From Aspidiotus rigidus (taxonomy: Eukaryota; Arthropoda; Insecta; Hemiptera; Diaspididae): a DNA stretch of 64,000 nt. The notes under the pieces were generated by a model. The model worked only from the letters and a program-made list of their open reading frames with translations. It searched no databases and had not been told where the DNA came from. The stretch spans positions 14,116,501-14,180,500 of the forward strand of contig JAVHKY010000054.1 in assembly GCA_035079385.1 (NCBI GenBank), read 5' to 3'. The position numbers were made by a program, and so were the translations under genes. Below are positions 25,501 to 37,183 of the stretch, one piece after another; positions within the stretch are counted from its first letter, which is position 1, and each line of letters starts with the position of its first letter.

Positions 25501-26369
25501 GAATTTTACAAATATCTCGTAAACGAATTTCATCTACATCATAACACAGGTCAGAAAACATGATGATCGGAAATTTACGCAAAAATCATTAGTGAAACAG
25601 AGTTGATGGGAAACTCACACGTTGTAATAGAATTTATTGAGTCAAACGTAAGCCATATAAGTAATACGAGAATCTCACTACACGAATAGAAAGACATCAA
25701 TTTCTCAAATACGAACAAAAATCTCAAGAATTTCGTATCAGAGATTTCCCCAACAAACAAACATAAGATCAAAGTACAAATTACAGAACATTTCTTTGTC
25801 AATCTGGAATACATAAGCGGGTCAAACATACACCAAGTATGAGAGTGTCTCATAAACGCAATCGCATTCGTCGATCATGAGTTCGCAACTAGACAACTAA
25901 TAAAGTATGCGAAAAGTGATACTAGACTTTCAGAACGATGAAGAATCAAAATAACTACAGCGGGTGCCGAATACCACGGGTTGACATGTGTGAAATGTGA
26001 GCGTGCTAAACAAGATGAAAAATAATTTTGAAAGATCTACCTCTGTCAAGAAAGGCATACCCTCAGATGTAAAACAAAGTTTATAACAACATAGTGGGTG
26101 TACTGTAACTGAATACATAGGAAACCGATAGTACGGTTGTATCGACGTCAGCCAGGGAACTATGAGATCGTACGAAGATAAAGAAGACCGTAATAATTTA
26201 CTTGGTACGAATATTAGTTCGAATACTCATTTTACAGACGACCTAAACTAACGCATGTTCGATTGAAAATTCGCGGATAATTTGCATAGGAAGATTGTTT
26301 GAGCATAAAGGTACGTACCTTATATAAAGCTCCGTTTTCGCCGACCACCTCAACTTCCAAATCGTCCAT
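11104..26369 (-). CDS. Fmr1: FMR1-family RNA-binding protein (FMRP)
   Basis: Twelve exons, read right to left: 26369-26319, 25321-25269, 24802-24655, 24401-24001, 23927-23780, 23313-23176, 23086-22943, 22861-22749, 22659-22541, 22451-22200, 21546-21433, 11276-11104. They give 617 residues with matching phases. Domains in order: tandem Agenet/Tudor (about 1-125, start [13 protein letters not shown]), KH0 (about 128-205), KH1 (219-267, GxxG loop GAHG at 235-238), KH2 (about 285-360, loop GKNG at 298-301), a leucine-rich export-like segment ([16 protein letters not shown], 363-378), an arginine-glycine box (about 408-438) and a tail ending [12 protein letters not shown] binds mRNA and ribosomes and represses translation at synapses. 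Vertebrates have three paralogues; one is seen here. The acceptor of exon 11 has a rival AG 8 nt upstream that is out of frame. The last intron is about 10.2 kb. Confidence 0.95.
12722..13705 (+). mobile_element. 5'-truncated non-LTR retrotransposon (RNase H end plus 3' UTR)
   Basis: From about 12730 to the stop at 13520-13522 an open frame reads as the C-terminal end of a LINE polyprotein. It shows an RNase H domain ([10 protein letters not shown], then FTAEL with the catalytic Glu, LLTDS with Asp, and a final [13 protein letters not shown] with Asp). This is followed by the usual tail with [17 protein letters not shown] and a Cys-His segment ([17 protein letters not shown]). A roughly 30-A run follows the stop, then about 130 nt of 3' UTR and a second poly(A) run at about 13676-13705. 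The first catalytic Asp, the reverse transcriptase and the endonuclease are missing, so the copy is dead. The RNase H plus this tail suggests the Jockey/I group. The open frame suggests a fairly young copy. Confidence 0.85.
14399..14832. repeat. 434-bp inverted-repeat (MITE-like) element
   Basis: GGTGTTGCTCATGAAGTTGA at 14399 is mirrored at the right end (14813-14832) with one mismatch in the first 20. The pairing continues inwards for about 130 bp per arm with small differences (AATTGAGTTTATC, TTTAGTTCA/TGAACTAAA, GAGTTTGAAT, AAACATTCATATGTAAAATCTTA). The central loop is unrelated sequence. It lies within the long inverted-repeat element. No clear target duplication was found. Confidence 0.7.
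16180..18425. repeat. Dispersed repeat family, several diverged copies in the FMR1 intron
   Basis: The stretch repeats the family's modules many times in both orientations: the 'gagttaaacgagg' block, 'ggaacctgttttat', 'taggcctagacctactata' runs, CRE-type ATGACGTCAT sites (16354-16361) and the 45-mer core 'atgataggagggggacttgga' (or its complement). The modules are shuffled, suggesting repeated self-insertion or recombination. Open frames here are artefacts of the repeats. Confidence 0.7.
18427..18920. mobile_element. 494-bp TA-flanked element with about 20-bp terminal inverted repeats
   Basis: GAGACCGGATT opens the element at 18427 and AATCCGGTCTC closes it at 18920. A TGGCAT block extends the pairing to about 20 bp with 3 mismatches. 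TA lies immediately outside both ends (18425-18426, 18921-18922), as expected for Tc1/mariner-type target duplication. Inside are repeated 'tttggcattttttggcac' motifs near both ends and no transposase. It is a MITE-like insertion within a copy of the dispersed repeat family. Confidence 0.65.
18925..20350. repeat. Dispersed repeat family, further copies with a CRE cluster
   Basis: Four perfect CRE octamers lie within 175 bp (19069, 19182, 19219, 19235). The family modules 'ccctgttaaaa', 'tcataggcctcgcccg' and 'tgataggaggaggacttgg' recur. A smaller fragment lies at 20200-20350. The part between about 19470 and 20200 shows nothing recognisable. Confidence 0.6.
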
Positions 26370-29300
26370 ATCGAATAATACTTAAAAACTAACAGAGTAA
26401 CTAAATAAGAATTGATCGCGTATGAGACACCAGTGGAGAAAATTAGAGATCAAAAACCGAAACTTTAATCCTTATTGGAGAAGTTCCACAAACGTGCCGA
26501 TGAATTTGCAATAACCATCGAGGTATTTCTATTGAGAGAGATGTTTCTCGTTCTGGCAGGAAAGAGGAAATCGTTCGCAAATGGAAGGCACACAAACTCA
26601 ACAACAACATGTACTTATCAAGGTGCACGTTAGCCTAACACACGTCATAGGTCAGACCCAACCGTCAACCATAGATTTTTCTTTTCATGAATGAATGAAT
26701 TTTGGGCCAAGTAATAAAAAAATGGGATTGAAAATTCTGAATTTCTAGAACTATTCAGAATAGTTGAAACATAATTATATTGATTAAAATATGTATTAGA
26801 GAAACTGGCATCGAATTGCATACAGTAGCGCTCCACAATCAGAGCCATCATAATGCCGTGATCAGTGATCATGTCACACCTAAAATTAGTTGAAACCCAA
26901 CCGTGGTGCGCTGCTGTCAATTCTTACTACTTCGTATTTTTAATTTTTTATGACGTTTGTCGCAGGCTACAGAATAAAATGTGGCTAGTGATTGTCGAGA
27001 TGAACAAACTTATTAGTGCACGTACAGATAATTCGTGTATGTTGGAATTTTTTATCACAACTCTTGGCAATGGAACATAAGAATTCATACCCTCTCTAAT
27101 TGTCATTCAAAATCTGAACACTCTCAATCTCAAGCGAATGTAATAACTTCAGCTCCCGGTTTTCTTTTTGCGTTTTAAAAATGAATATTTTCGGTGTTTA
27201 AATGTTGTATTTTTAACATTATTTGGCATTTAAGAAATAATGAAAGAAATCACCGGTATTTTTCTCTGACTCTCAATAACCAAAATTACCCGATTTCTGA
27301 CATAAATTACCCAATTTTCATAATGCCAAAATCACAACTCGTTTTGAGAAATCAAAATTCGTCGATACTGCAAATCTCTTCATTTTTTAATGAAAATTAT
27401 TCTATTTTGGACCAAAACTTATTTTCTCATCACTGGAAATTTATCCAATTTAACAGGTATGAAGATTTTTATTTCTCGAATCTCGTCTTCTCATCAGCGA
27501 CTACCGACAGTGGATAGCCTATCGATGTTTTCCGGCCGCGTGGCATAAAATCAACACAAATGGTAGCAGGAACGAGAAATTTTTTTCTTCTAAAAAGTGG
27601 CAATTTTACGAGATAATAGCGTTAATGCTGTCAGATTTGCCGTGTTTAATTATTACTAGAATAATTCCTAGGAAATAAATGATTGCCTATTCGTTAGGCT
27701 TTTTTCAATGACTAATTATCAACAAATAAGCTCGTCAATTTCACACATAATGGTCAACTTTACGTTGCTCTATGTATAGCAAAATCATACGAAGATATTA
27801 ATATACTGCGCTCAGGAATTTGAACAAAGTTTTACCAAAAAGCGATAAAGACCTCCAGGTGCTTACGTGCAAAAAAGTATAATTTTTGGAGAATTATTTC
27901 ACCTCTAAATAACCTAACCCCGTAAAATTCAATTTACGCCTGTGATAAACGCGCTGACGACTTCATGCTTAAATTATTTCAAGTCAGTTTAATGATATGG
28001 CAAAAAATTGGAACTATTTAATTTTTAATATTTTATACTTAAGTTACGTCTTTTTAATCTAATCCTGATTATTTATGAACAAATTTATGAAATCTAGATG
28101 ATAAAGAACATACAGTAGTACAATATAAAAAACGTAATCCAATGCAATCCAATGAGGAAAAAAAAATAAAAATAGACACTAAGACTACCACAATAAACTC
28201 TGGAGTAACAACAATATACATATAGGTGCACCCACAGAGACGAAGATAAAATCAATTCTTCAGAAAAAAAAAAAATTTTTTACTAATTTATTGTTGTTCA
28301 AAATTCTCTATCTTTATATGCTATCGGTACTTAGTACCCATTTACTTACTCGAACTTACCTGTAGGCTCTTTTCTTCGGATTTTTATAAGGTTAAGTAGT
28401 CTATATATAACAAATAGAGACTTAGTTTTGTTTTATCTTCATCTTCTAGTCTACTGGATTCCCATAAATATTTGTAGGTCATGTAACATTTTTTCTTATC
28501 GCAATGCACTCCTGTGGGCTACTGGGACCGTGGTCCGACGCATAGTAAAAAACTGTGTTGGGTTACCTCTCCGGGTACCTATTTTGGAAAAAAGGTTAAA
28601 TTGGTTTCGGATGCTGCGAAAAAGATCAGGGACTAACAATTCAGCCTATTGGCCGCCCCTCCATTGTTTCTCATTAATCATACTCACAGTAGTTTCACTG
28701 ATGACGCGCGATGAGTTCTAAATATTGAAAGATTTTTTTTTTCAAATGTGTTCTCAAAAACTTCTCACAAACTTCGAAACTTTTTTTTTTTTCTAAAGAA
28801 TTAATTTTATCATCGTCTCTGGCTTCCAAAGCATTCATTCATTTCGGTCGTTGTCTATGTAATGCGGATCCAATCCACCAGCCCTTATAGCACAATCCGC
28901 AAATTATTCATCTTTTCAAAACATGATGTTGCGACTACATTTTTATTTGCTTCCTATTTTCAAATGTTCAGACTACTCGTACAAAACTAGTGATGATGAG
29001 AAGATAGTTGATTATCTTGGAAAAAGTCGACTCAATAGAGAGAAAAATTTTCTCATAACGAAGCATGTGAGTGAAATAATATAGGTTTTGATAAAACGGT
29101 AGCAGACAGTGGGTATTCAAGATGAAATGATCCTTAATATGAGAAGAACATTATTGTTGTTTTTTTGCCTCATTTCTTCGTTGCAAAGTATAACAGCTAG
29201 ACCAGTTGCACATAATTCATCAGAAATCTGAAATTCAATCTTCATAAATTCCTCGCATGAAGAGTTTCCTCTTGATGAATGAACATCAAGGACCTACCGT

Positions 29301-29591
29301 ATTAAATTTTATCGTCTGAATCGTGTGTAGGACTCCAACCGAGGCTACAGCGAACCACGCGGAGTCCTTTTGAATTGTTCTGGTATTATCAGTTTTTTCT
29401 TCTCCTTTTCAGCTTATCATTTCTGTCTTTGAGTCCATCCGACGGTCGTTTCGTGATTCGAGGATAACCAGAGGCAATGCAAACCGCATCCTGAAACCCT
29501 GAAACCGAAAACGTGAAGATAAAAATCTAATTGGACGAGAACTATAGAAAACTCTGATGGTTTCTATTTTGGAGCATTTCCTGTAGACAAA
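26370..29591. other. Divergent intergenic region between FMR1 and MTRES1
   Basis: Both genes start outward from this 3.2-kb gap, so it should hold both promoters. I see no recognisable coding exon. A frame at 28428-28721 has no family features. Low-complexity A/T runs occur at 28260-28290 and 28728-28790. Confidence 0.45.
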
Positions 29592-30539
29592 ATGATCTAC
29601 AGACTTCCTTTCTCTTGTATGAAAATCTTGAACTCTGTCAATCGGAACATTGTAAGAGATACAACGATAATTCCAACGTTTTGTACAACATGTATTTTAA
29701 AAAGGAATGCAAATACGCCATATTTCAACGCCGAGACTGGTCAAGAATTGTTGTCTTCCAGAATGTTCTTAACCAACGCTATACAAGTCCGTGGGAAAAA
29801 GAATTGGAAAGGAGTTGACAAAGTAAGTATGTAATTCTTGGCTCACTCATTTCATCATATTTTGGTATCACATTTCATTAAATTGTGCATTAATGTTTAA
29901 GAATCGTAGCACATCTTCAGAGTTTGAGAGTGATTCAGATTCGGATGATGAATTTATTCAGAAGGAAAAAGTAAAAGCAGGTGGTGCTCAAGTTGTTCAA
30001 GTACAAGTAGACAATTTACGAGTGGACGCTGTGATAAAACACGCATTCGGTGTGGCACGTAAGTGAGTAGATGTCAGAAATAGTTTTTCGTTACTCGGAT
30101 ATCAAATTGCCAAAAACAATTCACTATTTTACTCTCAAATTTCAGCAAGTGTGAAGTCCTATTCTACGAGAACAAAATACGGATAAATGGGAGGAAACCT
30201 ACTAAGAAAAGTACTGATGTAAGTCTGGAATATCCGCTCATTTTCTTGGTGTTATCCTCATTAGACATTTACGTCTTGAAAGATTTATTTGAATGAAATT
30301 TGTAGACTGATGTTGGTGATGAAATCGATATCATTAGAGGAAAGTCTCCAGATAATCCAGATTTCATCATCGTATCGCGGGTTGAAATTCTGAAAGTTCG
30401 ACCATCGGGAGATTATTTAGCGATGACGTTGCGGAAATACAAGAATTTAACGATTGAAAATTATGAAGAAGATTCCTGGAAGGAAAAGGTACCGGACGAG
30501 TCCACGGAAGAAGAGAATAAGCAGAAAGATATGGCGTAG
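29592..30539 (+). CDS. MTRES1: Mitochondrial transcription rescue factor 1 (S4-domain protein)
   Basis: Four exons (29592-29822, 29902-30062, 30146-30218, 30306-30539) give 232 residues with matching phases. The N-terminus is basic and has no acidic cluster for about 75 residues, as in a mitochondrial targeting region. A short acidic-serine stretch (SEFESDSDSDDEF, about 83-95) follows. An S4 RNA-binding fold (about 115-165) is marked by LRVDAVIKHAFGVARNK, then FYENKIRINGRK and VGDEIDII. The tail shows LAMTLRKYKNL, matching the family. In vertebrates this protein (C6orf203) binds mitochondrial RNA and the mitochondrial ribosome and maintains mitochondrial transcript levels under stress. It converges with WDR44, with about 1.3 kb between the stops. 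Function is by homology. Confidence 0.85.
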
Positions 30540-30574
30540 ATTGTCAGAATTAATTCAGATCTCATGCAGACTGA

Positions 30575-30580
30575 AATAAA
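30575..30580 (+). terminator. Poly(A) signal of MTRES1
   Basis: AATAAA 36 nt after the stop codon. Confidence 0.5.
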
Positions 30581-31878
30581 TAGATTTCTTCCGTACTAAA
30601 ATAATATTTACTACAATAATAGTGAACATATTTTTCAAATAATGGTAACGTCATGTATAGACTAAAGAGAGAAAAAAAAAGAGGTGTCATAATTTTCTTC
30701 GAGAACACAAGCAGTATTATTGATAAGCCGTGCGATAAGATAAAAATTACAAAAGTTATTTTCTCGACACATGTACGTATAATAACTATTTCACCTCTAG
30801 ATATCACACTTTGACATTCTTGTTCTACAGAAATGTAATTGTTCCACGGGATGAAAGTGATTTTTCCGTATTCATATTGTTACTGTATTCGCCTCTGACT
30901 TATTCTGGAAAATTTCGTACCCATTTGTGAGATTATTTGTTTGAAAATATTTGCGAAAATACAACAGAAAAGATTTTCATTTTTGCTATTGACAGAACCT
31001 AGAGTGTCTAAGAGATCAAGACATTTTTAGAGCCTAGTTTCAGAAACACTTTGAAAAATTTTGTTACGCAACGACCTACTGATATTTTTATTTTCTTTTT
31101 AAATAATATCCAGACATCGTAAAAATAGAAATGTTTACAGAAAGACAGATCTTCGAAAAATAAATTGAACACCAGTTCGACATGACTGTTGGCCAAGGTT
31201 CATACATTTTTTATGACTTCTGGAATCGCCCTGATCAATTGATAATTTACAAAGACTATCAACGATATGAAAGAACTGAATCTCAAAATTTAAAAAGAGC
31301 GGAAGTGATGAAACTAAATTGCAGAATTTAAATGACTCTTGTTATGAATTTAACGAAATTTTACAGAATTCGTAGTCGTTTTTGAGTACAGTAGTAATCT
31401 TGAATATGAATAACGTCACTTTATTCCCACTCTTCTAAATGCCTTTGTGTCAGTCAGTGACTTCGATATACTCTTAATTTTTTTCATTTTTCTCGTAGAG
31501 AACTTGCATAAAAAAAGTTTATAAATCGATGCTCATCGTAAATAGTTGAATAAATAAAAAACAATTATACAAATGACGAAGTAACCAAAAGGAAAAATAA
31601 TAAATATGATGTTTCGATTCTTCGATGAAAATTTTATTGTCAGCTATATCGAGTTGGATAACTCAAATTTCACGATTCGTACTGACTTTTCTTTCGTCAG
31701 GCTTTGTTAGTGTATTTTTTAATTCTTCCACGATTATTACAGTGATCAACGAAAATAAATAAAAATAAATAAAAAACGAACAATAATATACCCCATTACC
31801 AACTTTTCGTAATAGTTCCATCTTCGGGACGGAAATATACGCAGTCCCGGTATCCTACTTGTTTTTCTGGTAAAAATA
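30581..31878. other. Convergent 3' region of MTRES1 and WDR44
   Basis: No gene or repeat recognised. A minus-strand AATAAA (31638-31633) is a candidate WDR44 poly(A) signal, giving a 3' UTR of about 250 nt. Confidence 0.45.
31633..31638 (-). terminator. Candidate poly(A) signal of WDR44
   Basis: TTTATT on the plus strand reads AATAAA on the minus strand, 241 nt past the stop at 31879. Confidence 0.4.
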
Positions 31879-34800
31879 TCAAGCCATAGCTGAAGCCGGT
31901 AACGAACTATGTTTGGGTTTAGTCTTATTCAAAAAGACGCGAATACAACCACTAAAATCAGCACTCACGAAAACATATCCCTGAGCTCCCTGAGTATGCT
32001 GAGATAGAAGTGGATCATCACTTTGTGTTTCGTTTTCCTTCTTTTTCTCCTCCACTTGCTGTATAATGGCGCTTGGATTAGGAGCGAAAACGGCGCACGT
32101 CACTAGTGCGCTATGTGCTTTGACACCCTCCCAGAAATCATTGCGATCGCGTCGTACGGACGGAAACTTGGAATAATCGTGATTCGTTTTCCATAGGTAG
32201 ACGCATTGGTTTTCTGAACCACAGATTATGAATTTACCATCATGACTGAAACTCGCTTTAATTTGGCTGCTGGTGTTCACATAACCTGAAGAACATATTG
32301 AAATATTTCAGAATTGTTAGAAAACTTCTGACTTGTGATCCGTACATTCAAAAAAAAAGATTCTGATTGAAGTGAATGTATCTAGGTATAAGTCTTACCT
32401 TTGTATTTGCACGACACGTTCAAGTCTATTAAATCGTACAATCGTATACGACTATCATTCGACGTTACCAAGATTTTATCTTCACCTGTCGGCATTGGTT
32501 CAATGCCAGTAATTTTACGTCCACGCGAATTCTTTCCTCTGGTTGATCGAACATGAATTTGCGTATGGTAACGTAACTGGTCGGTGTTATAAAAGATACA
32601 CCGACCATCGTACGAGCCGATTACCGCAAATTTTCCATTCTGGCAAAAATTCGCGGCTGTAATCAACTTGGACGAGCCGTCTACCTCTGTCCACATAGCT
32701 ACTTTCTTATCTGGAATGTTCCACAGCCTTAGTTTCCCATCTAATGAGCCACTCAAAAAATATCTGCAAGCGAAAACAAATTTTGAATCGTACTAGGAGG
32801 GACTGTTCGTCAGTTTTGCAGTTGATACGCTATAAACCTACGCATTAAGAAGGACCTTCACGGAAGTTGAGGGAAATAATCGATAATAATACGGAATTTA
32901 AAGTTTTACTTTAACGTTAAAGATTGAAACCATTGAAAAAAAAATAAATACAAACGCAATCAAGTTCGTCGAAATAAATTGGACTGAAAATTTGAACTAT
33001 TGTTTTTTTTTTGAAATACGTATCATCTTTACTTGAAAACGACGTAATGATTGCTTGGGTAGATCTGTAGTGAAATTTATCAAGAATCAGCAAGTTTGTG
33101 TATCGTCGTACACGATATTAATTACTAAATATCGTACGATATTGCTATCGGATTTTTTCTTCTCAAATTTTTTTGTGAATTCGTAAAAGAAATATTTCGA
33201 CGTAAGGGTTGTATTCGACCAACAAAATGAAATAAAGAATATAAAATAAACATACCTATCGTCTCTCGGATGAAAACAGATAGCCGTTACAAAGTCAATA
33301 TGTTGGAAACAACAAAGACATTCTTTTCTCGATATGTGCCACAATCTAACTGTTTTATCCATAGACGATGACAAGACGAAGTAACTCTTGGACCAGGAAA
33401 CGTCCAACAGATCGGACGTGTGTCCAGTGTACACGCAAAATGGTTTCGGCATGAACGGCGTATTTTCTTCGTGAATTGAAGAACCTAAATAACAACTCTA
33501 TGATTAATACGATCTACATTAGGATATCCGGATATAAACTGATGAAATACAAATATTACCGTCAGCATTATTACAACAGCTTGGATCCTCGAGAGATTGT
33601 TGTGATACTAGAGATTCTTGTGATGGCGTTGGTGATACTTTTTCGGCGTTATACTTGGTCCGCATTTCTTGGAAGTAAGAAAATGCATGACGCAAAATCC
33701 AAATTCGTAAAATTCTATCCTGTCCAGCAGTAGCTAACAGACGACCACACATTGAGAACTTCATACACCATACTGGTCCTACATGTTCACCACTAAGCTC
33801 CTGTCAAAATATTTTGTATGAAAACTGTTTCCTTCGAAGAAACCTTCGAACGTCAACTTTGAACAGCTTACCTGTACGTGTTGTAAAGTTTGGAATTCGT
33901 ACGGACCTTTGTGACTACTGGAAGCACGTAACTTGAATGGCTCGTTTTGCTGACCTGGATTTACGTCGTCGCGTATTTCCATATCCTCCTTATGACGTAC
34001 ATGTGATACCTCCTGAGCTATAGTCTTCGCCTTGCTCACTGTTTTGCGGACAGTTGAACCGAGCAATCTTCTCAATTTATTGCCTCTCTTAAGCAGAGAA
34101 ACTGAATCGGTATCACCATCCGTAGTCGTCGCGAAAGATTTCTTGCTATCGATACTTTCTGTGTCGGACTCTTTACGTTTTTCAAGACTAGAATTACTAA
34201 CGTATTCGGAAGTTAAACGCATAATATGCAGCGATAGCGGATTGATACATTGCGGTATCTTATCTTCAGCAGTGCTGAGAGGTACGCGTTCGCCTGTATC
34301 TAAATTCAATACTGTAACTTGCTCCAATATTTCCTGGGGTAAGAAAAAATATTATAGAGATAATTATAATGTTAAACTAATTTCTTTCACTCTTCCTCGC
34401 AGTATTCATCGGTATTACTCACCATATCTGATAATTGTTTACCCGAATCAGTGCGCGTGCGAACAAACATATTCAGCTGATGCGGTATTTGTTTTTCATC
34501 CCCTGTACTCTTCCGCCTCTCCTTATCACGTCTTGGGCTTACACCAAGACGTAAACCTAGTCCAGCACGAGCTCCACCCACATTATGACTGCTAACTGAA
34601 GACAATGGATAGGTGCTGCTATTTCGGGCCAAGCTTGAATTGCATGCTTTATTCGCCGCCATTTGATAAGGTCCACCAATGCGACCAGCAATTGTATGGG
34701 AAGTACCTTTCCGTCTCATTGGTTCAGGTCTTTGCTTTTCACGCTCATTTACAAAACCATTAAGCTCTTTTCTATTTTCATCATTCTAGAAGAAAAAAAC

Positions 34801-36176
34801 AAAAAACGATGTTCAACACTAAGTGAGCTACACTCAAGAATTTTCAAGAGCCATAAATTTTTCGTTATCTACCCGACGTTTATCGGTACATTCGCTTTTT
34901 GAAACTCTATTCACATCCACAAAACGTTTTGAATCCTTCGTTGAACTATTGATGGGTGTCTGCGTATCGAATTCAGGCATTTCTTCCTGTAGTTTGAATA
35001 AAATTACTTATTTGAAAAATGGAGAGAGAAAGAAAGAAAGTCATAAACATCACAAACTTGCCTTGCACGAAGTAGATACAATTGAATCAGTCGACTTAGT
35101 TGATGATGATGACGCATTTTGTAGCAGAGCATTTTTCAATCGTTTTTTTCTCCTAGGCGGGGCAACTGGAGCAGGCATGAGAGATTCTTCAGCGGAAGAT
35201 GCAGGCACGATGGTCTTCTGTTCACTGCAAGAATTCATGGTACCACCGATCTTAGTACTTGCGATAACATCGGGTTCTTGCAAAGTAGGAGCTGAAGATG
35301 AAGTTGATAAAGGCTGAGATGATGCAACTACTTTCGGTTCGGTTTGACTTAATTGTTGCTTCAATACTGGTCTCGTACGATTTACTTCGGTATTATTTTT
35401 TTCACTCAAAGTCCCAGTCGACGTAGTCAGAGGTTCTTTACGATTATCTGTTATAAAGTCGTAGATAATTATATCGATGAAAAACGACTACGAGGAAGAA
35501 AAAAAAAATAGATTGATATTCACCATTTTGTTCCGAATTTCCACTAAGTATGCGTCCAACACGACCTAACGATGTCATACTCTGAACCGACAAGGTATCA
35601 TGTTCTATCACTCTGAACGGATGTAATATCCTACTGGACGGTCCAGTGAATACATCCTCCACCGATGATACTTGACTATCGACGGGAGAACTGTTGACAC
35701 AAACATCTTCTTCTTCAGTTTGAATTCGCTGTCGAAGTTCTTTAAAACGATTCCACGTTCGCTTTGTCTCGTGATTCTCATTTTCTATTAACTACGGATA
35801 ATGAAATACAATAGAAACGATATCTTAGTATATGACAAAAAATGCTGCATTCGTTTCTAGTTTGTTTGTTTTGTCACCTGAAAATTTTGATTGGACTTGG
35901 CGACTACTCGCTCTGATACTGCGGTTTTTTCTTCGACGATTTGTTCAGGATCAACTAACGCAGTACCAATATTTGCCTGTTTTTTTTCGGCTATGACTGA
36001 TTTAAACTTGCATGTTCCACTGGATTGTTTGCCTGAAGGACTACGACAAACGACGTACCTTCATTAATTACATCAAATAATAAACAAAGATAGATTTTCG
36101 GCAAAACGAAATAAAACAGGTACCTGTAAGCATCTTCTGCATCGAAAAATTCTTCGTTTTCACTGCTACTGGACAT
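31879..36176 (-). CDS. WDR44: WD repeat-containing protein 44 (Rab11-binding, Rabphilin-11)
   Basis: Eleven exons, right to left: 36176-36124, 36040-35878, 35791-35524, 35447-35062, 34986-34873, 34785-34423, 34333-33872, 33800-33560, 33484-33256, 32763-32399, 32285-31879. They give 1016 residues (human about 913). An FFAT-type motif, EFFDAED, lies at residues 9-15. A long disordered region contains the proline-basic segment APVAPPRRKKR. The conserved ILEQVTVLNLDTGE segment lies in the region that binds Rab11 in the mammalian protein. From residue 604 the C-terminal half is a WD40 propeller (SSSMDKTVRLW, GSLDGKLRLW, SNDSRIRLYDL, CGSENQCVYLW). WDR44 links VAP on the ER to Rab11/Rab10 endosomal tubules. 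Intron 4 appears to use a GC donor (AAG|GCAAGT). It shares a divergent 1-kb upstream region with GBF1, another traffic gene. Confidence 0.95.
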
Positions 36177-37183
36177 CTTCTGATACCATTATAAAAGGAA
36201 TGAATGTTGCAATACCTTTGAACGACTTTGCGAAACAAGTTCACGAAAAGATAATGAGGATACTTCATCAAAAGAATTTTTATCAAAATTTCGAAAATTT
36301 CGTTCAAGTGATAATTCTATTCTATGCGATTACTAATTTTTTTTTATGTTGACCGTCAGCTGAGGAAGTGAAAAGAAGGCACACAACCACCGTGCACAGC
36401 TGCACACAACAGTAGAATCACCAAAATGACTGTACGTGTGTGACTGTGTGAAAAGATAACAAAATCCACATCAATTTCAAAACGATCAAGGAAAGAGGCT
36501 GTAAGAGATATCAGAGTGAATCATCTGTCATATCATTTGGTGAATGATGTTCTTGATTCAACTTTTCGATCAAATGTACCTATTCTCTTGATTCGAATCA
36601 GATGGCGGAGAAATGGTAACACTGTAAACGCGAGAAAAAGAGCTAGAAAATTACTATGCAAATTTTTCATCCTCCCGTTCAGGCTTGTCTATCTTTCAAT
36701 GAACGGGTCTTGTGTGTCATTTTTGTACACGTTTGTGATGAATTTTTATCAATGTACCCTCAAGACTTTAGGCGATCATAATAATACCAAAAACAGATGT
36801 ATGTCAGTTTTTATCGATTGTGTACTCGTGTAAACCTTTGAGATAATATGTCTCGGGTCTCATATTGTATCGACGTTTATGAATAATCTCGAGATGAATC
36901 CTAATCTACCCTTGATCAATATCGTCCAAATTATCTCTTACTCCAGGTGAGAAAATTAGGTGAGATCGTTTCCCGAAATCCTCAAAACAAAAGATTGATG
37001 TTACATTTTCTCTGTGTCTTCGTTCATCTGTTATTTCGTACCCTATCAATCTGTATCGAAGTCTCTCATCAATGAAAAATTATGGTACAACGTTAACTAG
37101 AGCAAGTTTTCCTTACCCTTTGCGCAGATCGTAGTCTTCTTCCTAATTTTGTACGCTTTATAAGTCATTGATCGTTCCCCGCG
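36177..37183. other. Shared upstream region of WDR44 and GBF1
   Basis: About 1 kb lies between two divergent start codons, so it probably contains both promoters. No TATA box stands out at the expected distance from either ATG. No coding exon recognised. Confidence 0.45.

Noticed and set aside
28428..28721. 97-aa plus-strand ORF between FMR1 and MTRES1
   Set aside because: No recognisable domain; the start is not in a good context and the region is otherwise non-coding.
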